Shown piece after piece: positions 1 to 12,347 of a stretch of DNA of 64,000 bases (the first letter of the stretch is position 1; every line of letters begins with the position of its first letter). The DNA is taken from assembly GCF_019059575.1 (NCBI RefSeq), contig NW_024881825.1, positions 600,459-664,458 of the forward strand, in the 5' to 3' direction. A program made the translations under genes and the position numbers. Under the pieces are notes generated by a model, which made no database searches, was not told the DNA's origin, and saw only the letters and a program-made list of their open reading frames with translations. The DNA is from Amphibalanus amphitrite. Lineage: Eukaryota; Arthropoda; Thecostraca; Balanomorpha; Balanidae.

Positions 1-3000
1 GAGACCTGTACGTACACGCGAAACAAAGTGCAGCTGAGTGGCAGCAGTCTAGCTGCACATAAGACCCGGAAAACGTTCCGTGCACCGATATATCGGCGAC
101 CGCCGGCGTTTCGCTCGGTCGCGGAGCCGTGAACCTTTGTCCTGTTGGCCAATCAGTAGTCGTATGGTCGTGGCGCGGGCGTGGACGGGGGCCGGTTACA
201 CACATAGCCGGCCTCTGGCCTCTGGCTGCGGCCCGTGATCACGGGTGGATGTTGGGAACTGAACATGGCGAGCCGCGCCAGCCAGCGGCGCCCCACGCGC
301 GGCTCACGAACCACAGACGGTAACACTTGACGAGTGAACACCTACATCGCAAACATGAGCCGGTGGGTAACGATGAACGGCGGGCAAAGACAGGCGCCCC
401 ATTCCCCACGGCACGACACCGGTCAATGCGGAAATTAAAAACTGTCAAACATACCTTTTCAACAAGAACCTACGCTAGTAAAACTTCGACAGAACAGGGT
501 GTTACGTGCTTGAAAATGGAAGAAAATTGTTAGCTTTGCAAAAAAAAAAAAAAAAAAAATACCAAGTAACCATTGGTATCGAATACCTACTTGCAGCGTG
601 CAAAATCACTAAAAGCTGCTGCAGCCTGCAGCATTACCAAACCGTTCAAAAACTGTGTTCAAATGGCTTTAAGCCGGTTGACCGGAAGAAGCGGCCTTGC
701 ACTGTGTATACACAGTGCATACCTGCTCACTATAGTGAGCAGGTATGACCGACCGACCCGGTCGTCCGATCGCGTCGCCCACGGGGACGGACGGGGTGTC
801 CCCTGCAGCCGCTCTCCGCCGCGCCGCGACCCTGGACAGCCGGCGCCGAGCGCGCCTGTCGAAAACCGGCCGGCCGGCCGCCCGGCCGCTCTGTAGAAAG
901 GAGAGCCCACTTTCACTGGTCGCGGGCCGAGTGCGCGGTGCGCCGGCCGCCGCGTGACCCTGACCCTGCCCCTCCGCTGAGACCGACAGGATGGCCGGTC
1001 GGCGGCCGGCGCTGCAGTGGACACGCACCCTTCCCACTCATGGATGATAGTTGCATTATGAAACCTGGGCCTGCTGTGAAAGGTGGCTCCTTGCTGATTT
1101 CAATTAATAGTATTGCTCAAAGGTACAGTTGCGAACAGTGGCAAGTCAAAGTAAAATATGTCCCGTTCCTAGACCTGTTAAAGGGAGATAATGAGCTTTC
1201 TTTTTTCTTAAATAAAAATTACTCGACATCTATACTATTTCTGCTATAGTTTCTATAAAATATGAAAATTTCCTAGCACATTTTGGTATGTGAAAAAGGT
1301 TTTTATTTTTGCAAAAAAGAAGCAGTACCTACTTGCAGTACTTGTAACACCCACCGAAATGCGTTGTCCTTCTCTATAAAAAAAGTCGCAGTATATATAT
1401 GGCGCTTTTGTTTCAAACAGCGACGCTTGGGTTTTTGTTTATGTTATCGCCTTGTCGTTGCTTGGTTGTAAGGATTCTAATTTGAATTAGAGTTAATTCG
1501 GTTTAGAATTAATTAGATTCTAATTCGGGGGTACATAGTGCCTACTCTTCTTTGTTTCCAAGTATTATTTTGCGCCACAAATGAACGGCATGCGCCAGAA
1601 ACGCAGCCAAATCTTGCGATTGCGACTACGAAATTCATTATTTTGGCCTCAGAGCCTGAAGCGAAAAATACAAGCATATTTATTTCAAAAAGACTTCAGG
1701 TTTGTCGAACGGTGTTATGAGAATTTTGATAACAGTACTGCATAAGTTTTTCAGTATGCCGCAAAAGTGTTGTATCTATCTTCTTTTATTGTGCAGTCGG
1801 CGGGACCGATTCAAAATTGAGTCGTTGCTACTAAAATAGCAGCATATGGCGACAGATGATGAACAGGAAAAATAGTTGCGTAAATTTAGACATAAACCAC
1901 CCCAAACCATGAATATCTTTTGAAGGCACTATAGACGACCATTAACTAACTAGATGTGATGAAGATCAAATGTAATGAATACGCTCATTTTACAAAATTA
2001 CATGCAAGTACCAAAAAGTGATGTAAGTACTTATTCAACGGTCATTTTCAGCGCTCCCCGCTAACGTGACTTCAAGTTGAGATATTTGCGGCAAGGTACC
2101 GAATTGAGCAAAATGGTTTTAATTTACATTATAACTTGTTGTGTTTTGTCAGAAAATGGTCCTAACTCAGATTTTGTGGAAAAAGGTCATAATCTCCCTT
2201 TAACGTTCTATGGTGACAGTTCTATGACAGACAGTTCTATAGTGACAATGACCTCCGACGGATCCACCCGGTCATCCGGGTGGGTCGATCATTGAGATTG
2301 GCGAATGGCGACTTCCCATTTTCAGAAATATATGTAGGCAATAGACAAAGACATACTTATAGTTGTTTGCAAAGTCTCATCTCAGCCCTCAAACGATGTT
2401 GATAAATAGCACGCTAAATTGTTGGATGCATCGATCACACACTTGGGTACTCTCGAAGAACCGCATAAAACAATTAAACCATAAATACGCACATGACCTA
2501 GCCTAAAGGTAGGTAATCCGCGCCAGATGCGCCGTTCGTTCAGCGGCCGGCTGCACGGGCGGCGCTCCGGTCCGTCCCGTGAAACCCGTCTTCACGAGCT
2601 GACCGGGGGGCTGCCGATCGACCCCGTCAGAGGTCCAGCGCCAGCCGCTGTGTCCGCCGCACATGCACTGAAAACAATTTCACCCAAAACTGGCGAGTAA
2701 ACCGGTGCCTCGCGGGTACCCCTATCCGCAACCATTTTTAACCACCCTCCCAGGAGTCAATTTAGGACATAACACTTTCGCAATTCACTCTGGAGAGTAG
2801 TAACCCTCCACGACTATTCGCACACCAGTGGCTCGCGACCCCTCCATCGAAAGGTATTCATCGACGCCTACCTGGCAGCAGCGCCCCTCAAACCCCTAGG
2901 AGATGGGGTTACCCTCCACGCCTACCCTTCGCCGACCATGTCACGAGGGCCAAAAAAACTCCCACGCTTGACAATATTTGCGGGAAAATATCTATATTAT

Positions 3001-3131
3001 AGCAATCTCACACCTAGAAAACATCGGTGAGAAAGTTTCACATCGGTGGGAAAGATCAAATCGAATTCCCATAGAAATTTCGACATGACTCAGTCACCGG
3101 CAGTCATGCAGACCGCCCGAAATCAAGGAGA
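1..3131. other. Gene-free stretch
   Basis: I see no supportable gene here. Open frames are short and unrelated to any family I recognise. It contains a run of 20 A at 540-559, two abutting perfect palindromes at 700-747 (listed separately), a GC-rich patch at about 740-1030 and otherwise AT-rich DNA. A short hairpin (CCACCCGG ... CCGGGTGG) lies near 2262-2285. The stretch ends at the left copy of the LINE target-site duplication. Confidence 0.6.
700..747. repeat. Two abutting perfect palindromes (18 bp and 30 bp)
   Basis: Bases 700-717 read CACTGTGTATACACAGTG, a perfect 18-bp palindrome with no spacer. Bases 718-747 form a second perfect palindrome of 30 bp centred on CTATAG, beginning CATACCTGCTCAC. 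The two touch without a gap, so the block could extrude two cruciforms side by side. No coding gene overlaps it. Its function is unknown. Confidence 0.85.
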
Positions 3132-3141
3132 TGTGTCGCCG
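3132..3141. repeat. Target-site duplication of the LINE, 3' side
   Basis: TGTGTCGCCG at 3132-3141 recurs at 8773-8782. The two copies bracket exactly the minus-strand retrotransposon, with its simple-sequence tail starting at 3142. A 10-bp match placed this precisely at both ends is best read as the duplicated target site. Confidence 0.7.
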
Positions 3142-3286
3142 TTCTTTCTTTCTTTCTTTTGTTGAATAGGTGCTTCGGACCTTGCGGACCATTGCGCACC
3201 GTTTGTGTTGATCAATGATATACTTATATACGTAGCATGGTTAATATATTGTGAAGTCTAGTGTGTTGTGTTGTAGTATGTGAATG

Positions 3287-6200
3287 TTATAAACGATTTA
3301 TGAGATTTGTTGCGGTAAGATATGAAAATAAGAGATGTAAGAGGTCTTCATAATCATTTCCTAATAAAACCGGTACCGTAAGTTGCAGTGCATTCTGCCT
3401 ACAATATTGATGCAGAACGTTTCTTTCATTATCATATTTGTGGCAGTGCAAGAGGATATGCTCAATACTAAGTGGCACTCTGCAATGGGGACAGGTGGGC
3501 CGAGGCCGGCGATCAAAAATGAATGAGTGAGTATGGTAAGTATGGCCGATGCGAAGTCTAGCTAGCGCCTTTTCTTCTTTTCTGGAATGTCTAGTAGAAG
3601 ATGACCAGCATCCGATCTTTGGTTTGATTCGATAAAGATGTGAGCCTGGTCCGTTGGTATTCCAATTGAGTTGCCAAAGATGATTGCAGCGAGATTTGAT
3701 GGAAGTGCGAATAGAATCAATATCGAAGTGTGCTTGAGAAATGTGTGGAAGTTCCAAGGCTTTTTTGGCATAGTGATCAGCCATGGTGTTTCCCATTATG
3801 CCAGCATGACCAGGTATCCATAAAAACTGTACTTTGGTACCTATCTCCGAAAGGTGCTGGTGAATTTGGGCTATACTTATGTGTGTATGTTGTGAGGTGT
3901 TCAAATTCTGAAGGCTTTGAATAGCGGACTTCGAGTCGGAACAAATGCAAGCTCTCTGGACACGATATTGTTTGATCAGCTGGAGTGCGACTAAGATTGC
4001 ATATAATTCAGCAGAATATATTGACGTGTTATTGATGAGCCTCTTCCGCATCCTAATGAAATCTGGAGAGAAAATGCCTATACCGGTGAGGTCGTTAGCT
4101 TTCGACCCATCTGTGTATATGAAACGATATGTTGCATTTTCTGTCTGATATTTCAAAAACGTTTGTTGGACCTCTTCAGGCGAGAGAGACTTTTTGGATG
4201 TTGTGAAAAGCAAAGAAATAGCGAGATGATGGAATAACCATGGTGCGAACCCAAGACGAGCTAGTGGAAGAACAGCAGGCATGTTGTAACCCAATTCTTC
4301 TTCATATTTTCGAACTCTAGATGCTATCGTAAGGCCTGTTCGTTTTTCGCATCGTCCGAGATAATTAAAATGTAGTCGAGGGAGCACATCTAAAGCTGCG
4401 AATGCTGCATGCTCCGGAAACTGTTTAATCTTCGCATAATATCGTAAGGTAAGGTCGATGCGTCTAATGTGTAAGGGAAGTATGTTTGCTTCTACTTGAA
4501 GAGAATGTATTGGAGAGGTTTTAAGGGCGCCTAATGCCAGCCTAAGAAAATTATTTTGTACAACCTCTAGCTTTTGCAGAGCTGCATGGCTACCGCCAGC
4601 GTACATCACACAACCATATTCTATCACTGGAAGAACAAGTGCTTTGTAAAGACGCAATAAAGTAAGTCGATCTGCGCCAGCTGGTGTACTAAGCAGACAC
4701 CGGAATAAATTAAGTCTTCTTTGGCACTTTGTACGTATGTGTTTTATGTGTTTGTGCATATTCAACCGTGGGTCAAGGACGACTCCTAAGAACTTAAAGT
4801 GAGGTACCAGTGGAATATCTTTGTTTTTCAAAGTTGGAAGGCGTGAAGGTCGAAGAGAAACATGCTTCGAAAAGATCATCAATGCAGATTTCTCTGGAGA
4901 AAATTCTAATCCGTATCTATCAGACCATCTTTCAAGATTTTCGAGTGCAGCTTGTAATCTTTGAATGCCTACGTCATAATCGGGTGTAGTGCACCATATG
5001 GCACTATCATCCGCAAATAAAGAAAACTTAACTCCAGAAGGAATATCATGGAATAAGTCATCAATCATAATGTTAAAAAGCAGAGGAGAAAGACAGCTGC
5101 CCTGCGGAAGACCGTTTTCAGTTTCAAAGAAGTCGGAAAAAATCGAACGACGCCTAACTCGAAAACGTCTGGAACCAGTGAGGAAATTGAGTAAGTAATA
5201 GCCCAGATTTCCTTTAATTCCAAGTTGCTTGAGTTTCCAAATCAAGGCTGGCTTGTAGACCATATCGTATGCACTTTTAATGTCTAGGAATATTGCTGTA
5301 GTGTGTTGTTTCTTTTTGTAACCTAGTCGAATATCGCTTTCAAGTCGAATTAATTGATCTACTGTACTATGATTGTTTCGGAAGCCACATTGAAATCTTG
5401 AAAGCATGTCCTGCTGCTCGAGAATGAACGAGAGACGCTTAGAAACAATGCGCTCCAAAAGTTTTCCTAAGCAGCTTGTCATGGCTATAGGTCGGTAACT
5501 GGTAGGATTGTGTGTCGCTTTCCCTGGTTTTAATAACGCTGCTACTGTACTTGTCTTCCATTCTTCAGGAAATAAATGATTGGCAAAAAGTGAATTGAAC
5601 GTTTTGAGAACCAAAAGTCTCGAACGCTCTGAAAGATTGCGAAAGAAGGCGTAATGTAATTTGTCCGGGCCGACTGAGGTGTTCCCGGAGGCACTTATGG
5701 CATTGTTAAGTTCTTGGAGAGTGAAAGGAACATTATAACTTTCGTCATTGTTAGAATGAAAAGATGCATGATCAACCTGAAAACGTCGACGTACTGCAGC
5801 CACAAAATCTGGAGAGTATCTTGCGTCGGAGCATAGTGTGTGAAATTTGTGATGCTAATGAATTGACAACTTCCTTTGGTTCACTAACTACACGACCCGT
5901 TGGAAGATGGATAACTGGGAAAGTTGCACTTGTCTGCTTCCCAGTCATTCTACGGATCAAGTCCCATATCTTACTGAGTGGTGTACTACAAGTGAATGAA
6001 GAAAGAAAATGTTGCCATGACTCACGCTTAGCGATCTTGATAATACGCTTGGCGTTTGCGCGCTCCTGATTTCGTGAGATTAAGGCCTGGTCCGTTCGGA
6101 GTCTTAAATATGTACGAAAGGCTCGCTTTCGCTTAGCGATGGCCTGCTGCACAACCGGTGACCACCATGGTACTGCTTTGCCTTTTTTACAAGCTTTTGT

Positions 6201-7055
6201 CATTGGAATGCTCTGTTTGGCTGCCGAAATAATTGTTTCTGTAATGTGAGATATTCCGTCTTCTGGATTTGCAGAACGATCCTGCATTTGAGCCTCACAA
6301 AGTTGGGTGAACTTCACCCAGTCGGCTTTGTTAAGGTTCCAACGGGGAACAAATGATGGTATTCCGGTAATTGAAAAACTAAATTTAAGAGAAATCGGGT
6401 AATGATCACTGTCATGGATGTCACTATCAACGCTCCAAAGAAACCAAGGGGCGAGACACGGAGAACAGAGTGATAAGTCAATGGCTGACTCTGTGTTGTG
6501 AGATAAATTAAAATGTGTCGGCTGGTTAAGATTAAGGGTAACTATCCTATGGACGTCAATAAAGTCTTCGATTATTTTGCCTCTACCGTCTAACAACTGT
6601 TCATCCCACCAAGCTGGGCTGTGGGCATTAAAATCACCCATAAGAAGAAATGGATGACGGAATTGCTGAACGAGATGGTTGAGCTGTCGAAGAAGTTCGG
6701 AATTATCGAAATCCGGAGGAATATAAATACTACATACATCTATGTCTCTACCGTTGATGTACAATTACATGGTACATGCAACGGCTTGTAGATCTGTGTG
6801 TATATCGAGTTCGCTATGTGTATAATCATTCTGTACGTATAGCGCCACACCACCGTGGCGGCGCTGTCCGTAAAGCTCATCGTGCCTATATAAAGTGTAG
6901 TTTGATAAATTGAAATTGTACTGATCAGTTGGTAAAAACCAAGTTTCCTGGAGAGCAATGAGTACCGGTGTTAAGACAGAGAAAAAGTTTTTTAGTTCGG
7001 CCCACTTAGAAAGCAGGCCTCGACAGTTCCATTGTAGCATGGTGTGCGTATTCAT
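3287..7055 (-). pseudogene. LINE ORF2: endonuclease, reverse transcriptase and RNase H, broken twice
   Basis: The protein would be about 1,260 residues and lies in three pieces. The N-terminal piece (7055-6765) starts the APE-type endonuclease (QWNCRG, ALQETW). An in-frame TAA at 6765-6767 interrupts it. The frame resumes at 6764-5772 with GDFNAHSPAWW and SDHYPISL, the remaining endonuclease motifs. Near 5831-5840 a one-base shift moves the frame to 5803-3287. That piece has the reverse transcriptase (TSYRPIAMTS, FLDIKSAYD, GLPQGSCLSP, FADD), then RNase H with its acidic residues (YTDGSK, SAELYAI, CSDSKSAI, WIPGHAGIMGN..AD), and a C-terminal CX2CX8HX4C knuckle. Domains and catalytic motifs look well kept, so inactivation seems recent unless the two breaks are sequence errors. 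Confidence 0.88.
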
Positions 7056-8650
7056 GGTTGTCGACGAGAGGAGTTTCCACGGCTGGGCGAGGCCCAGCTC
7101 GACGCGCGGTTCCTACCCATCGAGACGCGAATCGGCGGACGTGGTTGGCGATCCCCTGTGCGAGGAGAGGAGGCCTGGGGATGGGCACCGCTGCGCCCCT
7201 GTACTCTGGTCCAGTCAGTAGTACGGCTTGTTCCTGGGGTCGGTTTCGTTTTCTGGGCGATCTCGGGAGAGACAGCTGGCTGAGAGTCAGGCGAGGGCAC
7301 TGGCTCATCGATCTCGATGGCCTCAGTGGTTTGGGTCGTGCTTGTGGATGCGGCCGGTTTGGGAGCGAGAGGCTTGAGAAGCTCCAGGGGAGGGAGTGCG
7401 GCGATCGGCTCGGTCTGAGTACTGCATGAGACAGTTTGAGTGCTGGCGGCTTTTGCATAGGATTTGCCCGGAGTCGGAGTGGCGTTCTCTGCTTCTACCC
7501 GGCGTCGTGCGTCGGGATAGGAACAGGCGGTTTTGGCTTTCACTTCACAGATGCGTTTTTCCTTCTGCCAGACAGGGCACTGTGAGGACGAAACAGAGTG
7601 ATCTGTGCTGTCACAGCTAAGGCATTTGACTGGAGTGGAGCATGCTGAGCCCTCGTGTGGGGCTTCTCCACACTTCTGGCATCTGGCGGACTGGCGGCAA
7701 GTAGAACTACCATGACCGAAACGCTGACACTTAAAGCAGCGGAGGGGGTTGGGAATGAACACTCGGACGTCCTTCCTAACCCAGCCGATCGTGATCTTTT
7801 CAGGCAGAGTCGTCGTGTCAAAGGTGAGAACTAGCAGACTAGTGTCTCGCCGTTGCCCATCGCGGAAGGTGGTCAGGCGGCGGATGTGTGTTACACCATC
7901 ACCCCTCAGCTCAGACAGAATCTCATCCTCAGACATATGACGGAGTTCCGGAGCAAAAATCGTGCCCTTGGAAGAGTTTCGGCTTTGGTGGAGCGAGACT
8001 GTCACCTTCTTGCCGCAGAAAGTCGTGGTCTTCAGAAGCGGTTTGGTTTCTTTTCGGGAGTTTGTTTTTACGATCAGAGTGCCGTTTGCCGGAGCCTCGA
8101 TAGCTAGATCCATGGAACCAGTGATAGCAGCGATCTGCTTCCTAGGCCAAAAAACGTTCATCTTCCGGAAAGAAACGTCGTCGTCGCAGGGCTTGATAAC
8201 CAGAAAAGAACCGTGGAGAGGCAAGTAAGGCTCGAGCGGAGCGCGATCAACCGAATCACAGGCAGGTGCGTTGTCTAAGTTCGTGCGCGGGTCAGAGCTC
8301 CGGGAGTGGTCGGTGAACGGGCGAGGGTCATGGCTCCGGGCGAGGTCGGTAGACGAGCGAGGGTCAGAGTGCCGGGCGGGGTCAGAGGTCGAGCGAAGGT
8401 CAGAGGCGTGGTCAATGGACGAGCGAGGGTCGGTACCGGGTAGATTAGTCGAGGGGCGGGCAGAGGAGGGAGGGGTGACGATTGGGCGGGAGTCGGTATC
8501 CATGGAGGCGGGAGTGAGGTCAGGAGCAGGAGTAGAGGTTGGAGGGGAGTCAGAGTCGGAGTCGGTATAGGAATCAGAAAGCGGGCGCTGACGGCGCCGC
8601 TTCCCCATGATGGGGCAAACGGGATGAGGGTGTGAGCAGTGAGAGTTCAA
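7052..8650 (-). CDS. LINE ORF1: gag-like protein with three CCHC knuckles
   Basis: The frame gives 532 residues from its first ATG. A second in-frame ATG at 8608 (MGKRRRQRPLSD) may be the true start, since it opens a basic then Ser/Thr/Pro-rich low-complexity head typical of LINE ORF1. Three zinc knuckles lie in the middle: CFKCQRFGHGSSTC and CQKCGEAPHEGSAC (both CX2CX4HX4C), then CLSCDSTDHSVSSSQC (CX2CX4HX6C). Such proteins bind the element's RNA and form the ribonucleoprotein that carries it to target DNA. The tail is rich in Ser, Pro and Arg. The frame is intact. Its stop TGA shares bases with the ORF2 start in ATGA, which suggests that ORF2 is translated by termination-reinitiation. Confidence 0.85.
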   Translation of the reverse strand: MNSHCSHPHPVCPIMGKRRRQRPLSDSYTDSDSDSPPTSTPAPDLTPASMDTDSRPIVTPPSSARPSTNLPGTDPRSSIDHASDLRSTSDPARHSDPRSSTDLARSHDPRPFTDHSRSSDPRTNLDNAPACDSVDRAPLEPYLPLHGSFLVIKPCDDDVSFRKMNVFWPRKQIAAITGSMDLAIEAPANGTLIVKTNSRKETKPLLKTTTFCGKKVTVSLHQSRNSSKGTIFAPELRHMSEDEILSELRGDGVTHIRRLTTFRDGQRRDTSLLVLTFDTTTLPEKITIGWVRKDVRVFIPNPLRCFKCQRFGHGSSTCRQSARCQKCGEAPHEGSACSTPVKCLSCDSTDHSVSSSQCPVWQKEKRICEVKAKTACSYPDARRRVEAENATPTPGKSYAKAASTQTVSCSTQTEPIAALPPLELLKPLAPKPAASTSTTQTTEAIEIDEPVPSPDSQPAVSPEIAQKTKPTPGTSRTTDWTRVQGRSGAHPQASSPRTGDRQPRPPIRVSMGRNRASSWASPSRGNSSRRQP

Positions 8651-8772
8651 GGAGTGGGACAGTAGGGAAAAACTGGATCAAAGTAGGTGTGTAGGTTGGT
8701 GTAGGAAGAGTTCTCAAACAAACCCGTGAAATGCTAACTGCCGGAGCAAGTCAACGATCACCTCAGCCTGTG

Positions 8773-8782
8773 TGTGTCGCCG
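8773..8782. repeat. Target-site duplication of the LINE, 5' side
   Basis: TGTGTCGCCG here matches 3132-3141. It sets the 5' end of the minus-strand LINE at about 8772, giving a short 5' UTR before ORF1. Confidence 0.7.
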
Positions 8783-11313
8783 CTGCTTTCGTGACCTATA
8801 TAAGAATCAAAATGGTCTCATTTGGTAGTTTCGGAAGAAAAAGCGTTGCCAATCGTCCCATGATGAATATTGCAGAGGTTTTAAAGATGCACCCTAACAA
8901 TTGTACTTTCGCCCCCACTTGAAAACCGCCAAACAATGTGCCAACATATCATTGGTTCAAAAAAAGTTAAAAAAAAAATTGTTGTAATTCAAAACTGTAT
9001 GAGACAGCACCATCTAGTTGTAACAGTAGATCCAACTCCTTCAGGGCAGGTTATGTAAAGGTTCGCCATCCACGGATACGCGTTTACGATACCTCGAGTA
9101 GTTCCAACTCTTTCAGTGAGGGCTGTGCCAATGGCTCGACACCCGCGGGGACAATATCCGGTGCTGGGTAGCTACCTTACTGCAGGCTGTGGGTACAGTG
9201 CATATTTACGAGTAATAAGGCAGGCAAGTCTGCTTACCCTCTAGCTAGAATCTGGACATGGCGAGTTAATACACATATACCACCCGCAGAGCAACGCTTA
9301 ATTCGCCAGCTTCGGGTGAAATTGTTTTCAGTGCAGAGTCGCTAATCCGCGGATCACACACCAGCCGGAGGTTGCAACATGGCTGGCAGTTCCGCCTCTC
9401 CGACCGGTGCCAGCTGTATATGGCCGCCGAACTGAAAATCTCCGTGTTGTATTAGTGCTGGGCACTGACCTATTTTATCTCTTAGATCCGGCAAAATATC
9501 TACAGACCAGACTATCGCAATGCTTTGTGAAATGGGGCTAATGCCTCCGCGGTAAACTTTCACTCTCGTTTTAAGGGTAGCACTAGGATAGCATTTCTTG
9601 CGAAATATAGTGACGACAACAGCATCGCAAACTATCGCATTATAGGTAAGCATGAATCATTCAGGAGTGAGTAAGATGCGTCAAACTTTATGTAGGTATT
9701 ATTGTATTATGCAGTCAATGCTCCTTTTAGCTCCAGTCTTCGCCAACCTTTATATTGTTAACGCGCACGTTGAGGTATATAACATCTAATAAGTTCAATT
9801 TTTTTAATATCAAGGTCGAGTGCAACTGAGCCAAATTCTAACAAGAGCTTGAAGTGTGCGGTTCTTTTAGTTTGTGACAATTTTGTTTTTCATGCAAGAA
9901 AGGATTGTCATGGATCGATGGGGTTTCATGGTTTCATGGACAAAAATACCAAGAAGCGCTAGTTGCAAGACTATACGCAAGTGCTCTCAGCTGTGCACAC
10001 TGCACGGTTATCTGCAAAGGTGCTAGAGTGTGATATTTACGTTTTCAAGTGAGCTTTGAAGCTATTTAGCCAAAGAGGAAGGTGTCATTAAGTGGCTCAA
10101 TTCGAACGGTTGTCGAATATCGTCAACATATCGTCGATATAGCCACATCAGCCCGAGTCGCGATCGACGTTCGGCGGCCATACCCTATACCCAGTCCGCT
10201 TCGAGCTGGGGCTTTCACCGGGGGGTCGCTCGCGCAGCGCCGGTGCCGGCGCGCCCGCGCAGCGAAAGTGCGCCCATGCAGCGGATGGTGGCGCGGCCTG
10301 GCACCGAGTGGCGTCACTGCAGCGCCCGTCCGATGACGCCGGTCGGCGCCGACGGTCGGTGACGTAACGCGCCGGCCGGCCAGCTGACCGACGCGACGGC
10401 GAGCCTTTCTTGCCCGCCGGCGGCGCGTGAATGTTTTGCTGCCGGCGCCGAAGGTCACTGGGCCAGTTGGTCGCGCGCGCGGCGAGCGGCACCGAGAGGG
10501 GCCACATCTCGGCGGCCAGCTTCCCTTTCACGACGGTGCCGGCAGTGCCGTCAGCGCCCGTCACGAGGCCGCGTGTCACAATCGACGGGCAAGGCCGGCC
10601 GAGAGGCGCCGGCGAGTGTAGTTACACCGCGGAGGGCCGCGACGGCCGGCATCTGCGCCCGGGCGTGGCTCCACTTCACGCTCGATTGGGAAACCAGCTC
10701 TCCGACGACGGGGGTGACGTGACAGGAAGGAACGGGAGGACGCTGATGCCGTGTCATGGGCAGCACAGCATCCATCCGAGATGCATTGCTGGGACGTCAT
10801 ATAACTTATAAGTGAACCTCCGCACGGTCTAAAATGTGGCAACTTTGTAACGCCCTCACTGCGAGAGAATGTTTTGCAGGGACACCGGACATGGAACTTC
10901 AGTGAGTGGTAAGCTCCCGAGTTCTCGCCGCTTGTGTGCATAGCTATCTCAGCTCAAATATTCATAAAAGTCACCAGGAGTCAGCTTAGTTACGTGACTT
11001 CAACATTATAAGACAATCGGGGAAGGGGGGGGCAGGGTAACTGTTGTTTTGGACCCGGATGATGCTGAAAAGCGATAGGTTCGATGAGAGTTGCAATGAA
11101 AATACTTCGATCGGCAATCGGCAGACGGCAATCTGAAGTACGCCAAATGCCAGACCAAATACCGCGCCCTCACTATGTTTCTAGAAAAAAAAAACAAAAA
11201 CTTATGCTGACTAGTGAAAAAAGATTGTCAAAATCGGGAACATGAATCAGTGAATGCTACTTTTGGTGACCTATAGTGACCTAAGCTTTGACAAAAACCA
11301 TATTTATAATTTA
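8783..11313. other. Gene-free stretch with a CpG-rich segment
   Basis: I found no supportable gene. A degenerate tandem pair of about 70 bp (ATCCAACTCCTTCAG / TTCCAACTCTTTCAG) lies at 9027-9150. About 10100-10770 is strongly GC- and CpG-rich, which opens long frames on both strands by composition alone. It could be a promoter or untranslated exon of the downstream HACD3 gene, but nothing in the sequence ties it to that gene. Confidence 0.4.
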
Positions 11314-11795
11314 AAGGGACCCTCCCACCTTAACATTAGAATTGAGTTGAGATAGCCAAAATGGGGTCCCTGGCTCACAATTACCGGTTTCGGCACTCAC
11401 AACATCGAGAAATGCCTTAACTCCGAAATATTGAATTTCAAAATTGCAGCATTTTGATTCAGAGGGGCTAATGCTTAGGAATACCCCTCTGAATGTGTCA
11501 ACGTCAGCGCAAATATCTAACGATTTTTAAATGTTTGACTAAAACGTTTTGTAGCACGCGGTGGTATATGCTATTTGCGCGCAACATCTGCCGCAAACGC
11601 CGCACTTCTAAAATAAAGTCGCTAGAAACAGCGGAGATCCCAAAAAAGTAAACAAAAGTAAAAGTCGAATATCTTGAAAACCGGTGAATATTTTTCGGTG
11701 AAATTTGGTAGATATTCGTTTTTGCTCTTTCTGAACCGAGCGACATCACTTTCATGCCAATTCATAAACTTTTTTTGAAGGTGGGAGGGTCCCTT
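11314..11795. mobile_element. MITE of about 480 bp with 18-bp terminal inverted repeats
   Basis: AAGGGACCCTCCCACCTT at 11314-11331 is matched by its exact reverse complement at 11778-11795. The interior is AT-rich and non-coding. The flanks are TTTAA-like on both sides, so the target was probably TA or TTAA, but the exact duplication cannot be fixed because the termini themselves end in A/T. The superfamily is not determined. Confidence 0.75.
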
Positions 11796-12347
11796 AAAAA
11801 AAACTTATAGAGAGCTGCCAGTCGCTTTATCGTGACATTCGACGTGGCATAAAGAAAGTAACACGGTGGTCGGTGACTGTAAAATCAGATCGGTGACCGG
11901 ACCAGATGCCCCGGGCCCGGACGGTCCCCGGCTTATCCCAGGGCACACCGTGTGATGTAGGTATTGTTCGCCCCCAGAGGCAGACACACTGTGATGTATG
12001 GAGGCGGTATTTGCCCTGGTGCAGAGCGTCGCGTGACACCCTTCTGGCCAAGGAACTCGCTGTTTGTACTTTGTACCGCTTCAGCACTGTGACGGGATGG
12101 AGAAACACGGACAAAATTTGGTGGCAGCTTCTCCCGCAGACATCTGCCGTGGAAGCCCTCTCTAGTTCTACGGGCTACATATACCTACTTCCGACTTCGC
12201 GTGTCAGAGTTGCACTTCCGACTTCCGAGGTCGGCTGCAATGTTAGGAAGCGGCCGGTTTCACTGCAGTACATCCGCGGCGCACCGCGTGTGGGTGAATT
12301 GTGACGGCTCTATCATCGACAACGTCACTAGCGCGGCGGGGCGCATA

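Larger units (their letters stand above)
3142..8772 (-). mobile_element. I-superfamily non-LTR retrotransposon (LINE), near full length
   Basis: This 5.6-kb element reads on the minus strand. It has a short 5' UTR (8651-8772), ORF1 with three CCHC zinc knuckles (7052-8650), ORF2 with endonuclease, reverse transcriptase and RNase H (3287-7055), and a 145-bp 3' region ending in a GAAA-type simple tail (3142-3160 on the plus strand). RNase H after the reverse transcriptase fits the I-like superfamily and argues against Jockey. ORF1 and ORF2 overlap by ATGA (7052-7055). A 10-bp duplication, TGTGTCGCCG, flanks both ends. ORF2 carries one in-frame stop and one frameshift, so this copy is probably inactive, but both lesions are single events and the insertion looks fairly young. 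Clade assignment within the I superfamily is uncertain. Confidence 0.9.

Noticed and set aside
10123-10811. Overlapping frames of 110-140 residues on both strands
   Set aside because: All lie in a CpG-rich block. Composition explains them and no domain is recognisable.
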